From positions 2,170,001 to 2,234,000 of the forward strand of contig NZ_JADDXR010000002.1 of the NCBI RefSeq assembly GCF_015330125.1: a stretch of 64,000 bases of DNA. The letters run 5' to 3'. The notes under the pieces were generated by a model. That model was not told the origin of the DNA. It saw only the letters and a list, made by a program, of their open reading frames with translations, and made no database searches. This DNA comes from Zobellia nedashkovskayae. Lineage in GTDB: Bacteria; Bacteroidota; Bacteroidia; Flavobacteriales; Flavobacteriaceae. Position numbers and translations under genes: made by a program. Of the stretch, positions 54,286-63,278 are shown piece after piece. How positions within the stretch are numbered: position 1 is the first letter of the stretch; every line of letters begins with the position of its first letter.

Positions 54286-55074
54286 CTATTTTCTGGGTTG
54301 CGATGATATTTTGAGTAGCAATTCTGGCTCGTTCGTTGTGATAAAATCAAAATCATTTTTCAAGAACCACTCCATGTCATCTTCCTCATTAACCGTCCAG
54401 GCATTTAGGGCTATTTTATTTTTTTTGGCACTAATTACCCATTCGGGATGTTTTTTAAAGACAGAAAAATAATAATCCGCACCATCAATACTATCTCGTT
54501 TTAATACTTCAGGAGATTTGCTTCCATCAAGGTATTGCGTATGTACTTCAGGGTTCAGTGCTTCCAATCTTTTTAAAATATCATAGCTAAAGCTAATGTA
54601 GATGACCATATGTTGTGCTTTGAGTTCATCTATTAACTTATAAACTTTCTCTGCAATCAAAACTCCCCTTTCCTTATTTGTTGAAGGTTTTATTTCGCAA
54701 ACAAGACGGGTAGTCGTATTGTTTTGCAAGCCGGCTACAATATATTGTCTTAGGGTAGGTAGTATTTCGCCGTTTTTCAAAGGAAATCTGATTAGATTTT
54801 CATAAGAGGTATCTTCGATATTTAGGTTGGCATAATCTGGGTCATGAGTAATTATTAAAGAATCGTTTGCCGTCATACGTACATCAAATTCGCTACCTGC
54901 GTATTGCATCCGAATAGCTTCCTTTAAAGCTGCAATGGAGTTTTCCGGTAAGTTTTTGGCCTTCCATGCACCTCTGTGGGCTACCACCTTATTTTGGGAC
55001 AACCCGGATGTTTTTTTTGTAGAGGAACAAGAACCAACTAGTACCATTGTCATCAATAAAAAAATAAATCTCAT
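54286..55074 (-). CDS. Glycerophosphodiester phosphodiesterase, lipoprotein
   Basis: A 262-residue lipoprotein (lipobox LVGSC at about 16, with no acidic export signal after it, so probably periplasm-facing). The GDPD domain starts VVAHRGAWKAKNLPENSIAA, with metal ligands in GSEFDVRM and the second catalytic His in ITHDPDY; VCEIKPS and NAWTVNEEDDMEWFL complete the barrel. It cleaves glycerophosphodiesters to glycerol phosphate and an alcohol. Its position between SusD and GH16 suggests a role in removing phosphoglycerol groups from the locus substrate or from a teichoic-acid-like polymer. Confidence 0.92.
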   Translation of the reverse strand: MRFIFLLMTMVLVGSCSSTKKTSGLSQNKVVAHRGAWKAKNLPENSIAALKEAIRMQYAGSEFDVRMTANDSLIITHDPDYANLNIEDTSYENLIRFPLKNGEILPTLRQYIVAGLQNNTTTRLVCEIKPSTNKERGVLIAEKVYKLIDELKAQHMVIYISFSYDILKRLEALNPEVHTQYLDGSKSPEVLKRDSIDGADYYFSVFKKHPEWVISAKKNKIALNAWTVNEEDDMEWFLKNDFDFITTNEPELLLKISSQPRK

Positions 55075-55097
55075 ACGTTACATTTTAAACATTAATA

Positions 55098-55129
55098 TTT
55101 GGGCACAGATCAAAAGATCCATGCCCAAA
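55098..55129. repeat. Intercistronic stem-loop between susD and the phosphodiesterase gene
   Basis: TTTGGGCA (55098-55105) pairs with TGCCCAAA (55122-55129), and an inner GATC-AAAA-GATC stem (55108-55119) is stacked on it with a 2x2 internal loop. No T-run follows on the minus strand, so it is not a simple terminator; it may protect the susCD part of the transcript or reduce readthrough. Confidence 0.6.
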
Positions 55130-55132
55130 CTT

Positions 55133-55152
55133 CTCAACTCAACTCAACTCAA
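55133..55152. repeat. Four tandem copies of CTCAA
   Basis: Four perfect CTCAA units followed by a partial fifth, just after the susD stop on the minus strand (TTGAG in transcript sense). A short microsatellite, not a coding feature; prone to copy-number change. Confidence 0.8.
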
Positions 55153-55178
55153 CTTAAATTAATTTTTACTCGGGTATT

Positions 55179-56783
55179 TTAATTGTAACCATCATTCTGT
55201 GGATAGCCAGGGCCTAACAAATCAAGATCAATCTGTGCAATAGGAAAATTGATGTAATAAGGCTTCCAATTTGTACGTGGGTCTTTTTCACCTAAATTGT
55301 CCGGAAAATATTCACCATCACCTGCATAATTTGTTATTTGTTTATCAATAACGTTTTGTCCCATTCTTTTGAGAGTAAACCATCGTTCCCCTTCAAAGGC
55401 AAGTTCTCGTGCCCGTTCATCTAAGATAGCTTGTTCATCTATAGTGGTTATGGGACTGGCTCCCGCCCTAGTTCTTACCGCATTTAAATAAGGTAAAGGG
55501 TCTCCGCTGGATCGCATAATAGCCTCTGCCGCTATCAAATAGGTCTCAGCCAATCTATAAGCTAATATGTTGCTTCTTTGAAGATAAGAATTTGGGTTAT
55601 CGTCTTCTTGGGCAAACTTTATGCATGATGGATGAAGTCTTTGGTAGTATGAGGTATAGGTGTCGCTAGGGGAGCTCAAATCCGTAATAGGTTTATAGAT
55701 TTTAATCTCTTGGTTGATGCTGTCGCCAGAAGTGTAATAGTATTTTAATCTAAAATAAGTATCGTCATCCCTTGTGTCATTTGGGTCCTCTGCTAGAAGG
55801 TCTAGTAAATATCGATTTGGTAATATCCTGGAGAATCCTCTGCCACCTTGGGCTATATTAGCCTCTATACCGGAAATCTGAAAGTATTGGGTAACATAGT
55901 TGGCATTCATCATGGTATTGTCTCCGCCACCCAATAGATCATCTTGAGACTGTACGACGAACAATGCTTCTGCGTTATTTCTATCACCTGAAAAAACTTC
56001 TTCCGTTGTTGGCATTAAGCTATGAGGCCCTTCTTCAATAAGCGAAACCGCTTGGTACTTTGCCTCTTCCCAATCGCCTTCCCACATGGCCACTTTGGCT
56101 TTCAGGTGTTTTGCCGTCCCTTTTGTTACGCGGCCAAAGGTATCGTTCCATTCCAAGTGTTCTATAGCGAAATCCAAGTCACTATTTAATAGTGCAAAGA
56201 TTTCTTCCTTGGATGATTTATCATTAATAACATCAAAAGCATTATCTACCGTAACCGTAGTAGTTGTAACGAAAATGTTATTGAACATCCTATATAAATA
56301 AAAATAGGAGTTGGATCTAAAAAACTTGGCTTCGGCTAAAACTTTGTTTCTTGTATCGTCATCAATTTCTTCTAATTCCTCGGCAGCATTAATGATTTCA
56401 GTGGCCTTATTTGTAATGTTATAAAAATGCTTCCAAAATAACGAGGATACAAAATTAGCGCCTTGATCTACAGGAGAGACTCCTCTTTCGTATCTGCCCA
56501 TTAACCCTGTATACCCCGTTCTACTAAATGCAAGATCGCTTCGGGAAGACATTAAGACAGCTCCCATAAAATCTTCGGTGCTGTTATCATATCTATCCCT
56601 GTTGAACTTATATAAGCTTACCACGCCTGATTTTAATCCGTCCTCGGTAGTATATATATAATCAGAATCTATTAAGGTGCTCGGTTGTTCCTCTAAATAG
56701 TCATCGCACGATACGGCTATAAATACTACCGTTAGTAGGGTAAATCCCTTCTTTAATTTTATGTATAGTTTTTCGGTATTCAT
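55179..56783 (-). CDS. SusD/RagB family glycan-binding lipoprotein (PUL2)
   Basis: A 534-residue lipoprotein with Cys in VFIAVSCDDYLEEQPS at about 26 followed by acidic residues, as expected for surface SusD proteins. KFFRSNSYFYLYRMFNNIFV and the C-terminal NILAYRLAETYLIAAEAIMR, ARELAFEGERWFTLKRMG are RagB/SusD hallmarks. It partners with the SusC encoded 11 bases upstream. Little sequence resemblance to the SusD of PUL1 is apparent, so the two loci bind different glycans. Confidence 0.95.
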   Translation of the reverse strand: MNTEKLYIKLKKGFTLLTVVFIAVSCDDYLEEQPSTLIDSDYIYTTEDGLKSGVVSLYKFNRDRYDNSTEDFMGAVLMSSRSDLAFSRTGYTGLMGRYERGVSPVDQGANFVSSLFWKHFYNITNKATEIINAAEELEEIDDDTRNKVLAEAKFFRSNSYFYLYRMFNNIFVTTTTVTVDNAFDVINDKSSKEEIFALLNSDLDFAIEHLEWNDTFGRVTKGTAKHLKAKVAMWEGDWEEAKYQAVSLIEEGPHSLMPTTEEVFSGDRNNAEALFVVQSQDDLLGGGDNTMMNANYVTQYFQISGIEANIAQGGRGFSRILPNRYLLDLLAEDPNDTRDDDTYFRLKYYYTSGDSINQEIKIYKPITDLSSPSDTYTSYYQRLHPSCIKFAQEDDNPNSYLQRSNILAYRLAETYLIAAEAIMRSSGDPLPYLNAVRTRAGASPITTIDEQAILDERARELAFEGERWFTLKRMGQNVIDKQITNYAGDGEYFPDNLGEKDPRTNWKPYYINFPIAQIDLDLLGPGYPQNDGYN

Positions 56784-56794
56784 AATTTCTTATT

Positions 56795-59700
56795 TTAAAA
56801 TTTAACCCTTAAACCAAAAGTGAAACTTCTTGCGTCTGGATAGCCAGTGTCGGCATTTGAAAAGGTACTTCTAATATTAACTTCAGGACTATAGCCGATA
56901 TAATCGGTATTGGTGAACAAATTGGTTCCGGTAACATAAAACCTAATTTGCTCAAGGTTTAAATCGGAAGTTATAGCATTGGGCAATGTGTACCCTAAAC
57001 TAACCGTCCTTAATCTTACGTAAGACGCATCTCTTACAGCCAATGCATTTAAATATAGGGGAGTACTGTCAAAATCAGGTCTAGGAAATGATGTGGACGG
57101 ATTCTCGGGGGTATAATAATCTACCTTTACACCATTTAGCTTTCCAGAAAGAGTGCCGCCGTTATTAAAATCAGACAAAAAGGGATTTACTTTGTTAGTA
57201 CCTTCAACAGCGTAGAAATCTACAAACAAATCAAAACCTTTATACGCTATAGTAGTGGATAACGAACCGAACCATTCTGGATTGGATTTTTTATATACTC
57301 GATCCTCAAGTGTTATCTTTCCATCCGGTATTCCAGTTTCATTGCCATTAGCATCTACCCCGTTAGTATCTTTGATTTTAATATCGCCTGGTCTAAGGTT
57401 TTCCTGAGGTAACGCCGATTCGGGGTTTGCCTGTGGAGCATTGGCAAAATCTTCTCCTTCTTGCCAGATGCCATCAAACTCATATTGATAAATAACTCCA
57501 ACGGGTTGTCCTACGTAATACCCATAGCTATCATCTGTCGTAACCGGGTTATTGTCTCCATCATTATAGAGTTCCAGTAATTTGTTTTTGTTCGTGGACC
57601 AATTAGTTGAAACCGACCATTTAAATTTATCGTTATCTACAATATTGGCCGTCAGATTTAATTCCACACCGGTATTTTGGAGTTCCCCTGCATTAAAGAA
57701 GGTGTATTGGTATCCTGTGGTAGAAGGCACCCCTCGGCGGAGCAATAAATCCGTTGTTCTGGCATCGTAATAATCAATATTACCTGTTAAAAGCCTATTG
57801 AACAGCGAAAAATCAAGGCCTAGGTTTAGTGTTGTTATTCTTTCGAATTTCAAATCGGTATTCGGAAGAATTACAGAAGGTGAGTAGCCTGAAAAGGATT
57901 CGCCGTCAAAAGTATAGTTTTGCCCATCTGCGGTAAATAAAGAAGTATAAGCACGCCCAAGATCATTTACTAAGGAACCGTAACTAGCCCTGAATTTTAG
58001 TTCTTGAACAGAATTTACATCTTGTAAAAAACCCTCATTATGTATTTTCCAAGCGAAGGAAGCTGCGGGATTAAAGCTCCATTTATTATCTTGTGAATTA
58101 ACGGAAGCCCCATCGGCCCTAGCCGTTGCAGTTAATAGATATTTATTGTTGAGGTTGTATCTGGCCCTAGTCATAAAGGAAGCCAACCGTTGCTGGTTTT
58201 TGTCGCGTTCAACAGTTACGTTACCTACAGCATTTGAAATACCGTCATAACTTAAACTTTCATTGGTAAAACCTTGTCCTTCGGTAAATGTTCTACTGTA
58301 CTTATTTTCTTGTGAAGATTGAACGAAAGTCAAATTAAGCCTATTATTTTCATTAAAGGCCTTGTCATAGGTTAATATATTTTCTATCAAATAAGACTCT
58401 ATCAAACTATTGTCAATTCTAGCTATACCATTGACATCATCGCCGGCGGAACTTAATGAAGATTGATATTGTCCTCTTTCCGATGTTCTTCTGGTAAGGT
58501 TGGTCTTTAATTGATATTGTAGGTCTTTGGTAATCTGCCAAATAGGAGTAATATTTATTACATAATCATTTCCCTTTTCATCATTATCTTGCTCCCTTAA
58601 ATTCCAGATAGGGTTTACTGCGGACAGTTCCTCGCCACTTGGAAATTGTGTTAGGTTACCATCTTCATCATAGGCCCTGCCCAAAGGTGAAGTTGTGATT
58701 ACATTTACGTTTGCAGCCCTTTCGGTATCATCGTTCAAGATGTTTAGATCAAAATTTACTGAAAACTTATCACTGATTTTTTGATCTACATTTAAACGTA
58801 ACGTTTTTCTAGTATAATTGGAAGTTGGAATAATACCTTCTTCTTTAAAATAATTAACGCTACCGAAAACCTTGGTAAATTCAGTGCCGCCACTTACGCT
58901 AACCGACTGACTGTTTACATAACCGCTTTTTACCAACTCATCTTCCCAGTTAATGAATTCGTTATTAGCTAAAGAGGCCAATTCTAATTCAGAAAAGATA
59001 TCCTCTTCGTTAGGGTAAGATCCATCTGCAATATTAGACCTAGCTGCTTCTCTTCTTAATTGGGCAAACTCTTGTCCGTTATAGACGTCAAAATTACGCT
59101 CTATGGATTTTGATGATACAAACCCGTGATAATTTACACTGACTTTACCGCTTTTGCCTCTCTTGGTAGTAATTAGAACTACACCATTGGCCCCTCTTGA
59201 GCCGTAAATAGCTTGTGCAGATGCATCTTTTAGGAACTCCATTGATTCTATATCATCAGAATCTATATCTTCAATTCCTCCATCTCTGATGATGCCATCT
59301 ACAACATAAATGGCACTAACGCTACCCTCAATAGAACCTTGGCCCCTAAAGATGATATTTGATGTGCCTCCAGGTCTTAAAGTACCTCCTCCTACATCTA
59401 CTTGTAAGCCAGCTATTCTACCTCTAAGCATTTCATTGACATCTGCTGTCGGTGTCAATATGGCTTTTTCAATATCCGTTGTGGCTACCGCGTTGACTAC
59501 ATCACTTTTCTTCTGAGTACCATAACCAACAACAACGACTTCTTCCAGTTGACTGGAATCCTCCTGTAAAGTAATAGTTATAGGACCCTTGGAAATAGGC
59601 ACATCTGCATTGGCATAACCAATATATGAAGCGGTTAAGGTAGTGGCATCTAAAGGAGCATTCAAGATGAAATTACCATCAAAATCGGTAGATGTACCCT

Positions 59701-59869
59701 GGGTTGTACCTTTTACCACTATTGAGGCCCCGGCTAAGGGAATTCCATTTTGATCAAGAACTAATCCTGTTATTTTCTTCTGGTCTTGAGAGTAGAGCAC
59801 TACAACAGAAAAGATGTTTAGCAAAAGCCACATTAGCTTTTTTCTTGGGTTAAATAATTTGGTAATCAT
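56795..59869 (-). CDS. SusC/RagA TonB-dependent outer membrane receptor without STN domain
   Basis: About 1024 residues from ATG 59869; the frame runs back to 60016, but only this start gives a signal peptide (KLMWLLLNIFSVVVLYSQ). CarboxypepD-like domain about 35-110 (KITGLVLDQNGIPLAGASIV), plug about 115-235 (EEVVVVGYGTQKKSDVVNAV, then KDASAQAIYGSRGANGVV) and the barrel to the end (PDARSFTFGLRVKF). Without STN it cannot signal through a FecR protein, consistent with the sensor-regulator encoded upstream. It imports oligosaccharide together with SusD. Confidence 0.95.
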   Translation of the reverse strand: MITKLFNPRKKLMWLLLNIFSVVVLYSQDQKKITGLVLDQNGIPLAGASIVVKGTTQGTSTDFDGNFILNAPLDATTLTASYIGYANADVPISKGPITITLQEDSSQLEEVVVVGYGTQKKSDVVNAVATTDIEKAILTPTADVNEMLRGRIAGLQVDVGGGTLRPGGTSNIIFRGQGSIEGSVSAIYVVDGIIRDGGIEDIDSDDIESMEFLKDASAQAIYGSRGANGVVLITTKRGKSGKVSVNYHGFVSSKSIERNFDVYNGQEFAQLRREAARSNIADGSYPNEEDIFSELELASLANNEFINWEDELVKSGYVNSQSVSVSGGTEFTKVFGSVNYFKEEGIIPTSNYTRKTLRLNVDQKISDKFSVNFDLNILNDDTERAANVNVITTSPLGRAYDEDGNLTQFPSGEELSAVNPIWNLREQDNDEKGNDYVINITPIWQITKDLQYQLKTNLTRRTSERGQYQSSLSSAGDDVNGIARIDNSLIESYLIENILTYDKAFNENNRLNLTFVQSSQENKYSRTFTEGQGFTNESLSYDGISNAVGNVTVERDKNQQRLASFMTRARYNLNNKYLLTATARADGASVNSQDNKWSFNPAASFAWKIHNEGFLQDVNSVQELKFRASYGSLVNDLGRAYTSLFTADGQNYTFDGESFSGYSPSVILPNTDLKFERITTLNLGLDFSLFNRLLTGNIDYYDARTTDLLLRRGVPSTTGYQYTFFNAGELQNTGVELNLTANIVDNDKFKWSVSTNWSTNKNKLLELYNDGDNNPVTTDDSYGYYVGQPVGVIYQYEFDGIWQEGEDFANAPQANPESALPQENLRPGDIKIKDTNGVDANGNETGIPDGKITLEDRVYKKSNPEWFGSLSTTIAYKGFDLFVDFYAVEGTNKVNPFLSDFNNGGTLSGKLNGVKVDYYTPENPSTSFPRPDFDSTPLYLNALAVRDASYVRLRTVSLGYTLPNAITSDLNLEQIRFYVTGTNLFTNTDYIGYSPEVNIRSTFSNADTGYPDARSFTFGLRVKF

Positions 59870-60174
59870 AGCGTATTGGTTTTGTTCAAAACTAAAGTTG
59901 GGTTTTTTTAGACAGTTGTAAATTGTTGTATAACAAGAACATGAAGTTCCATCTGTTACCAAAGTAGAGAGATTTATCTTTTGAAAAAGAAAACAGGACC
60001 CTACAAAAACATACATATTAAAACAGAACTCCAGTATGCTCTTTAAGTCCTATTGTTTATAGGACTTCATGCCGCTCAATTTTTTGAGGAACTAATAAAA
60101 AAAGGTAGTTAAAAAAGAGAATTTAGAAAATTTGTAGGGTTAATGTAGTGGTGTTATTTGGGTTATCTTAACTA
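59870..60174. promoter_or_regulatory. susC leader/promoter region of PUL2
   Basis: The 305 bases between the regulator stop and susC start (both minus strand) hold no gene. A perfect hairpin or dyad lies at 60045-60067 (listed). A -7-like box TAGTTTTG (complement of 59887-59894) matches TAnnTTTG but would leave a leader of only about 11 bases and has no well-placed -33 partner. Confidence 0.4.
60045..60067. repeat. Perfect 9-bp inverted repeat upstream of PUL2 susC
   Basis: AAGTCCTAT (60045-60053) and ATAGGACTT (60059-60067) flank the loop TGTTT. No T-run follows on either strand, so termination is unlikely. It lies 176 bases upstream of the susC start and is a candidate operator for the adjacent regulator or a leader hairpin. 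Confidence 0.65.
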
Positions 60175-63006
60175 TTAAACAGAGAGAATGTAGTCCGTAA
60201 GTTTTGTTTCTCTTTTTAAATCGAGTTTTTTTCGTAACCTAGAACGCCTTACTTCGACACTTTTTACGGAAATATTTAGTAGTGGAGCTATTTCCTTTGA
60301 TGAAAGGTTTAAGCGTAGATAGGCGCAGAATTTTAAATCGTTTGATGATAAATTGGGATGAAGTTCTTTGGCTCTTGTTAAAAATTCCCTATCGGTATTA
60401 TTAAATGCCTCCATGAAAATTTTTCGGTCTTTAGAACTGTTTAAATTTTTGTCTATCAGTTTTACAACTGGATGGGTTTTATTGAAAATATCATTGCTTT
60501 TTTTTAGTTCTTTTTTAACCCTTCTCAGCAATTCATTTCTTTTCACCAAGCTCATTGTGGAAATGGCCAACTCGCTATTCTTGCTTTCAATTTCTTGGTT
60601 TAGTTTTTCATTTTTAAGGCGTATCATTTCCTGTTCACTTTTAATATATTTCAGTTGTATTTCTCGTTGACTTTCAAGCATCGCTTTTCTGTTTAGTCTA
60701 CGGTAGTACTTTTTGTAGGATTTGTGGATAAGCAGGCCAAGGCAAAATATGACTAGGGCGTAAGCCAATAAAGCTATGTTGGAGAGATAAAAGGGTCTGG
60801 CTATAGTAAAACTGTATTGTATTGTATTCACTGATTCATGGCTTCCAATTTTTGAACGTGCCCTGAATACGTAATCTCCAAATGGCAACTTTTCAAAAGT
60901 TATGGATGGTGTTGAGGTCCATTCGCTCCATGAATCGTTTAGTCCCTCTAGTTGATATTGATAGCTAACGTTGGCGTACTTGTTGTATTGAGGAACGCTG
61001 TAATTAAAGTTGAGGGTTGATTCTTTATACTGAAACTGACCTTTGTCAAGTTTAGAAACATTCTTGGTACTATTCTCATTTTTTGTAACGTTGACTTTTT
61101 CCAAAACTAGTTGATGGGAATTGTTCGGAATCTTGTCAAGGTCTATTAGCAGATATCCATTAGTTTTACCTATCAGGTATTTGTTGTTATCTAATTGGGT
61201 GATATTTTCAAAGCTAAGGGTCATTTCCCTCCAATTGTTTTGAATGGGAATGGAGTTGAAGGTCACCATATTGTTCAAAGGCCCTTTTTGGGTATAGGCG
61301 ATATGGTTTTGGTTGAAGCTCCATAGTCGCTCTTTTTTGTCAAATACTAATTTGCCCGATAGGTATTCTCCATGTGGGATAAGTCGACTCAAAGTTGAAT
61401 CTCTAATAAAACTTTTTGAGCTGGGTTCAAGTTTGAAAATTCCTTTGTGGTTTGTATAGAGTAAATCGTGACCCATCTTTATTATTCCCGAACCCTTACT
61501 TTTTTCTATGTCAGGAATAAGAGTAACGGAATTAAAAGACAATAGGTCGTTATTTAGTTCCAAGCGATAGATTCCTTTGGTTTCATGATTTACCCAAACT
61601 TCATGCGTATCTAGAATTTCAAAAAAACGAGAGGAAATTTCAAATCCTTCTATTTTATGATCAAAACTCCAAACGTTTCCATCTTTTTTCATAATCGCCA
61701 AGCCCGAATAATGCCCTAGAAGAAGCTTGTCCGGTTGATTAGGAATAGCCCTAAAGTTCCAAACCCCATCAATATGCGCAACTAATGATGCTTTATTTTC
61801 GTTAATGGAAAAGACTCCGTTATTGTGTCCACATAGTAATTGACTCTTCGCGGCGTAAAGTGACCAAACTTGTCCTTCTGTCCCTTTGATAAATTTTAAA
61901 CTTTCATCAGAATCGATATTTTTATAGAACAGTCCTTGATTAGTGCCAATATAGAGTTTTTCATTGTGTATAATAGAGGCGTAGGTTGTTCCAAAAGTAC
62001 CGTCTCGGTCATTATATTCTCTTATATAGGATTGCCTGTTTATGCAGTCCAGGCCATTGTCTAGGGCGGCCCAGATATTATCGTCGGCGTCTTCAAATAA
62101 ATTTAGAACGGTATTGTTGCTTAAACCATTCGTTTGGTTAATTAAACTGGTTATTTGGCCATCTATTGACATTGAAACGATGCCTTTTGAGATGGTACCC
62201 AACATAAAACTCTTATCCTTTAATTGAATACCTCTAAATACGCGTGTGTTTTTAAGTAACGTATCGGCAGGAATATTCCATTTTTTAAGTGTTTGATTTT
62301 CTATTTTGTACAGTCCTTTTGTTCGTGTCAATACTACCAGCTCATCATTTACGGAGAAGATGTTAAGTAGAAATTTTATGTTCAGGTTTTTCGGTATGGT
62401 GGCGATTAATTTTTCCGTTCCGTTTTCAAGATTAAATATTCTTCCATCGTATTTCTGAAGATAAATTTTCTGGCCAACCTTGAATAATCTATAGTTGTTT
62501 TCTTTGTCCGTAGTAAAGTTCAACTCTTTTGAATCGGTATCATAAAAATAAAGGCGATTGTAAGATTGAAAAATTACATATTTATCTAGACCTTCAATAT
62601 TCCATATGATTTCATCTTCGAATAACTCTTTTTTTATGGAGTTGGAGATAGATTGGTAGTCCATAACCCCTTTATCCGTTTTGGTCCAAAAACCAAATTC
62701 CATATAACTACCTGTATAGATTTTGTCCTTATAGGAAGATAATGAACGAATTGCAGCATTGTGGACCGAGGGGTATAGAGCCCATCTCGAACCATCATAT
62801 TCTAATAGCCCTTCATTATTGGCCACATATATGTTGCCTTGAGGATTTTGTGTTACATCCCAATTTTGATTCTCGGCGCCATATTCTGAAGCTGAAAACT
62901 TAATGATCGGGGGTGTTTCTTGAGAGTGTAGGAATTGAAACACTAAAAAAAATATGACTGAAAGTTTATAATATCTTTCAAAACTTAAGGCTACGGAGTT
63001 AAGCAT
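60175..63006 (-). CDS. SusR-like sensor-regulator: propeller, Y_Y_Y domain, membrane helix, LuxR-type HTH
   Basis: A 943-residue one-component regulator. Signal segment about 10-28, then about 700 residues of beta-propeller repeats (NNEGLLEYDGSRWALYPSVH, GLSNNTVLNLFEDADDNIWA) and the triple-Tyr (Y_Y_Y) domain (ANVSYQYQLEGLNDSWSEW) in the periplasm. One membrane helix (about 735-757, NIALLAYALVIFCLGLLIHK), a coiled coil (about 765-840), and a C-terminal HTH (LSSKEIAPLLNISVKSVEVR) follow. There is no histidine kinase or receiver domain, so it is not a hybrid two-component system. It likely senses an oligosaccharide in the periplasm and activates the susC operon downstream. Confidence 0.92.
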   Translation of the reverse strand: MLNSVALSFERYYKLSVIFFLVFQFLHSQETPPIIKFSASEYGAENQNWDVTQNPQGNIYVANNEGLLEYDGSRWALYPSVHNAAIRSLSSYKDKIYTGSYMEFGFWTKTDKGVMDYQSISNSIKKELFEDEIIWNIEGLDKYVIFQSYNRLYFYDTDSKELNFTTDKENNYRLFKVGQKIYLQKYDGRIFNLENGTEKLIATIPKNLNIKFLLNIFSVNDELVVLTRTKGLYKIENQTLKKWNIPADTLLKNTRVFRGIQLKDKSFMLGTISKGIVSMSIDGQITSLINQTNGLSNNTVLNLFEDADDNIWAALDNGLDCINRQSYIREYNDRDGTFGTTYASIIHNEKLYIGTNQGLFYKNIDSDESLKFIKGTEGQVWSLYAAKSQLLCGHNNGVFSINENKASLVAHIDGVWNFRAIPNQPDKLLLGHYSGLAIMKKDGNVWSFDHKIEGFEISSRFFEILDTHEVWVNHETKGIYRLELNNDLLSFNSVTLIPDIEKSKGSGIIKMGHDLLYTNHKGIFKLEPSSKSFIRDSTLSRLIPHGEYLSGKLVFDKKERLWSFNQNHIAYTQKGPLNNMVTFNSIPIQNNWREMTLSFENITQLDNNKYLIGKTNGYLLIDLDKIPNNSHQLVLEKVNVTKNENSTKNVSKLDKGQFQYKESTLNFNYSVPQYNKYANVSYQYQLEGLNDSWSEWTSTPSITFEKLPFGDYVFRARSKIGSHESVNTIQYSFTIARPFYLSNIALLAYALVIFCLGLLIHKSYKKYYRRLNRKAMLESQREIQLKYIKSEQEMIRLKNEKLNQEIESKNSELAISTMSLVKRNELLRRVKKELKKSNDIFNKTHPVVKLIDKNLNSSKDRKIFMEAFNNTDREFLTRAKELHPNLSSNDLKFCAYLRLNLSSKEIAPLLNISVKSVEVRRSRLRKKLDLKRETKLTDYILSV

Positions 63007-63038
63007 GTTTTATATGGTGTAATCTATAGTTCATCAAA

Positions 63039-63046
63039 CAAATTTA
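63039..63046 (-). promoter_or_regulatory. Candidate -7 box for the regulator gene
   Basis: On the minus strand the bases read TAAATTTG, a full match to TAnnTTTG, 33 bases before the start codon at 63006, so the leader would be about 26 bases. A -33 TTTG/TTG at the proper distance was not found. Confidence 0.35.
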
Positions 63047-63190
63047 TAAATATGTAATTTGGTGACGGACCTTGTCATAGATAATATAGTTTATTTAATT
63101 TGGACTCAACCTATCAAAAATGTAAACCATGTAAGGGTGCTTGCAGTATTGGTTTTCCATTTTCAGAATTAAGTAAGGAAAATTAGACAT

Positions 63191-63221
63191 AAAAAAAGCC
63201 TCTCAATTTCTTGAAAGGCTT
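63191..63221 (-). terminator. Rho-independent terminator (minus strand)
   Basis: AAGCCT (63196-63201) pairs with AGGCTT (63216-63221), and TCAA with TTGA inside, around TTTC with one C/A mismatch. On the minus strand a run of seven T follows. It would end transcription from the partial gene at 63412 or from a former tRNA gene at 63234. Confidence 0.8.
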
Positions 63222-63233
63222 GTCTTCTCGAGT

Positions 63234-63278
63234 AATGGGGGACTGGACTCGAACCAGAAACTTTAGGGTTATGAGCTA
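63234..63278 (-). pseudogene. tRNA-Met-like 3' half (possible integration remnant)
   Basis: On the minus strand a seven-base anticodon-type loop CTCATAA (anticodon CAT) is followed by CCCTA, a variable region, a T-arm CTGG-TTCGAGT-CCAG, and CCCCCAT in the acceptor position. The 5' partner sequence (GATAG before the loop) does not form a proper anticodon stem, and no D-arm or matching ATGGGGG 5' acceptor is seen. A terminator stands directly downstream, as after real tRNA genes. It may be the 3' part of a tRNA left by an integrative element. Confidence 0.4.

Larger units (their letters stand above)
53323..63006 (-). other. Polysaccharide utilization locus PUL2 (GH16 beta-glucan-type)
   Basis: Five genes on the minus strand in order of transcription: sensor-regulator, SusC, SusD, glycerophosphodiesterase lipoprotein, GH16 lipoprotein. 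The SusC lacks an STN domain, and regulation is expected through the regulator just upstream. The GH16 domain suggests a beta-1,3- or mixed-linkage glucan, or a galactan; the phosphodiesterase suggests phosphoglycerol groups. Confidence 0.8.

Noticed and set aside
59870-60016. 49-residue upstream extension of the PUL2 susC frame
   Set aside because: It is Cys-rich, precedes a proper signal peptide at 59869 and overlaps the expected leader region.
60075-60088. CTCAA-TTTT-TTGAG short inverted repeat next to the 60045 dyad
   Set aside because: Five pairs with an AT-rich loop are too weak to claim as a separate site in this base composition.
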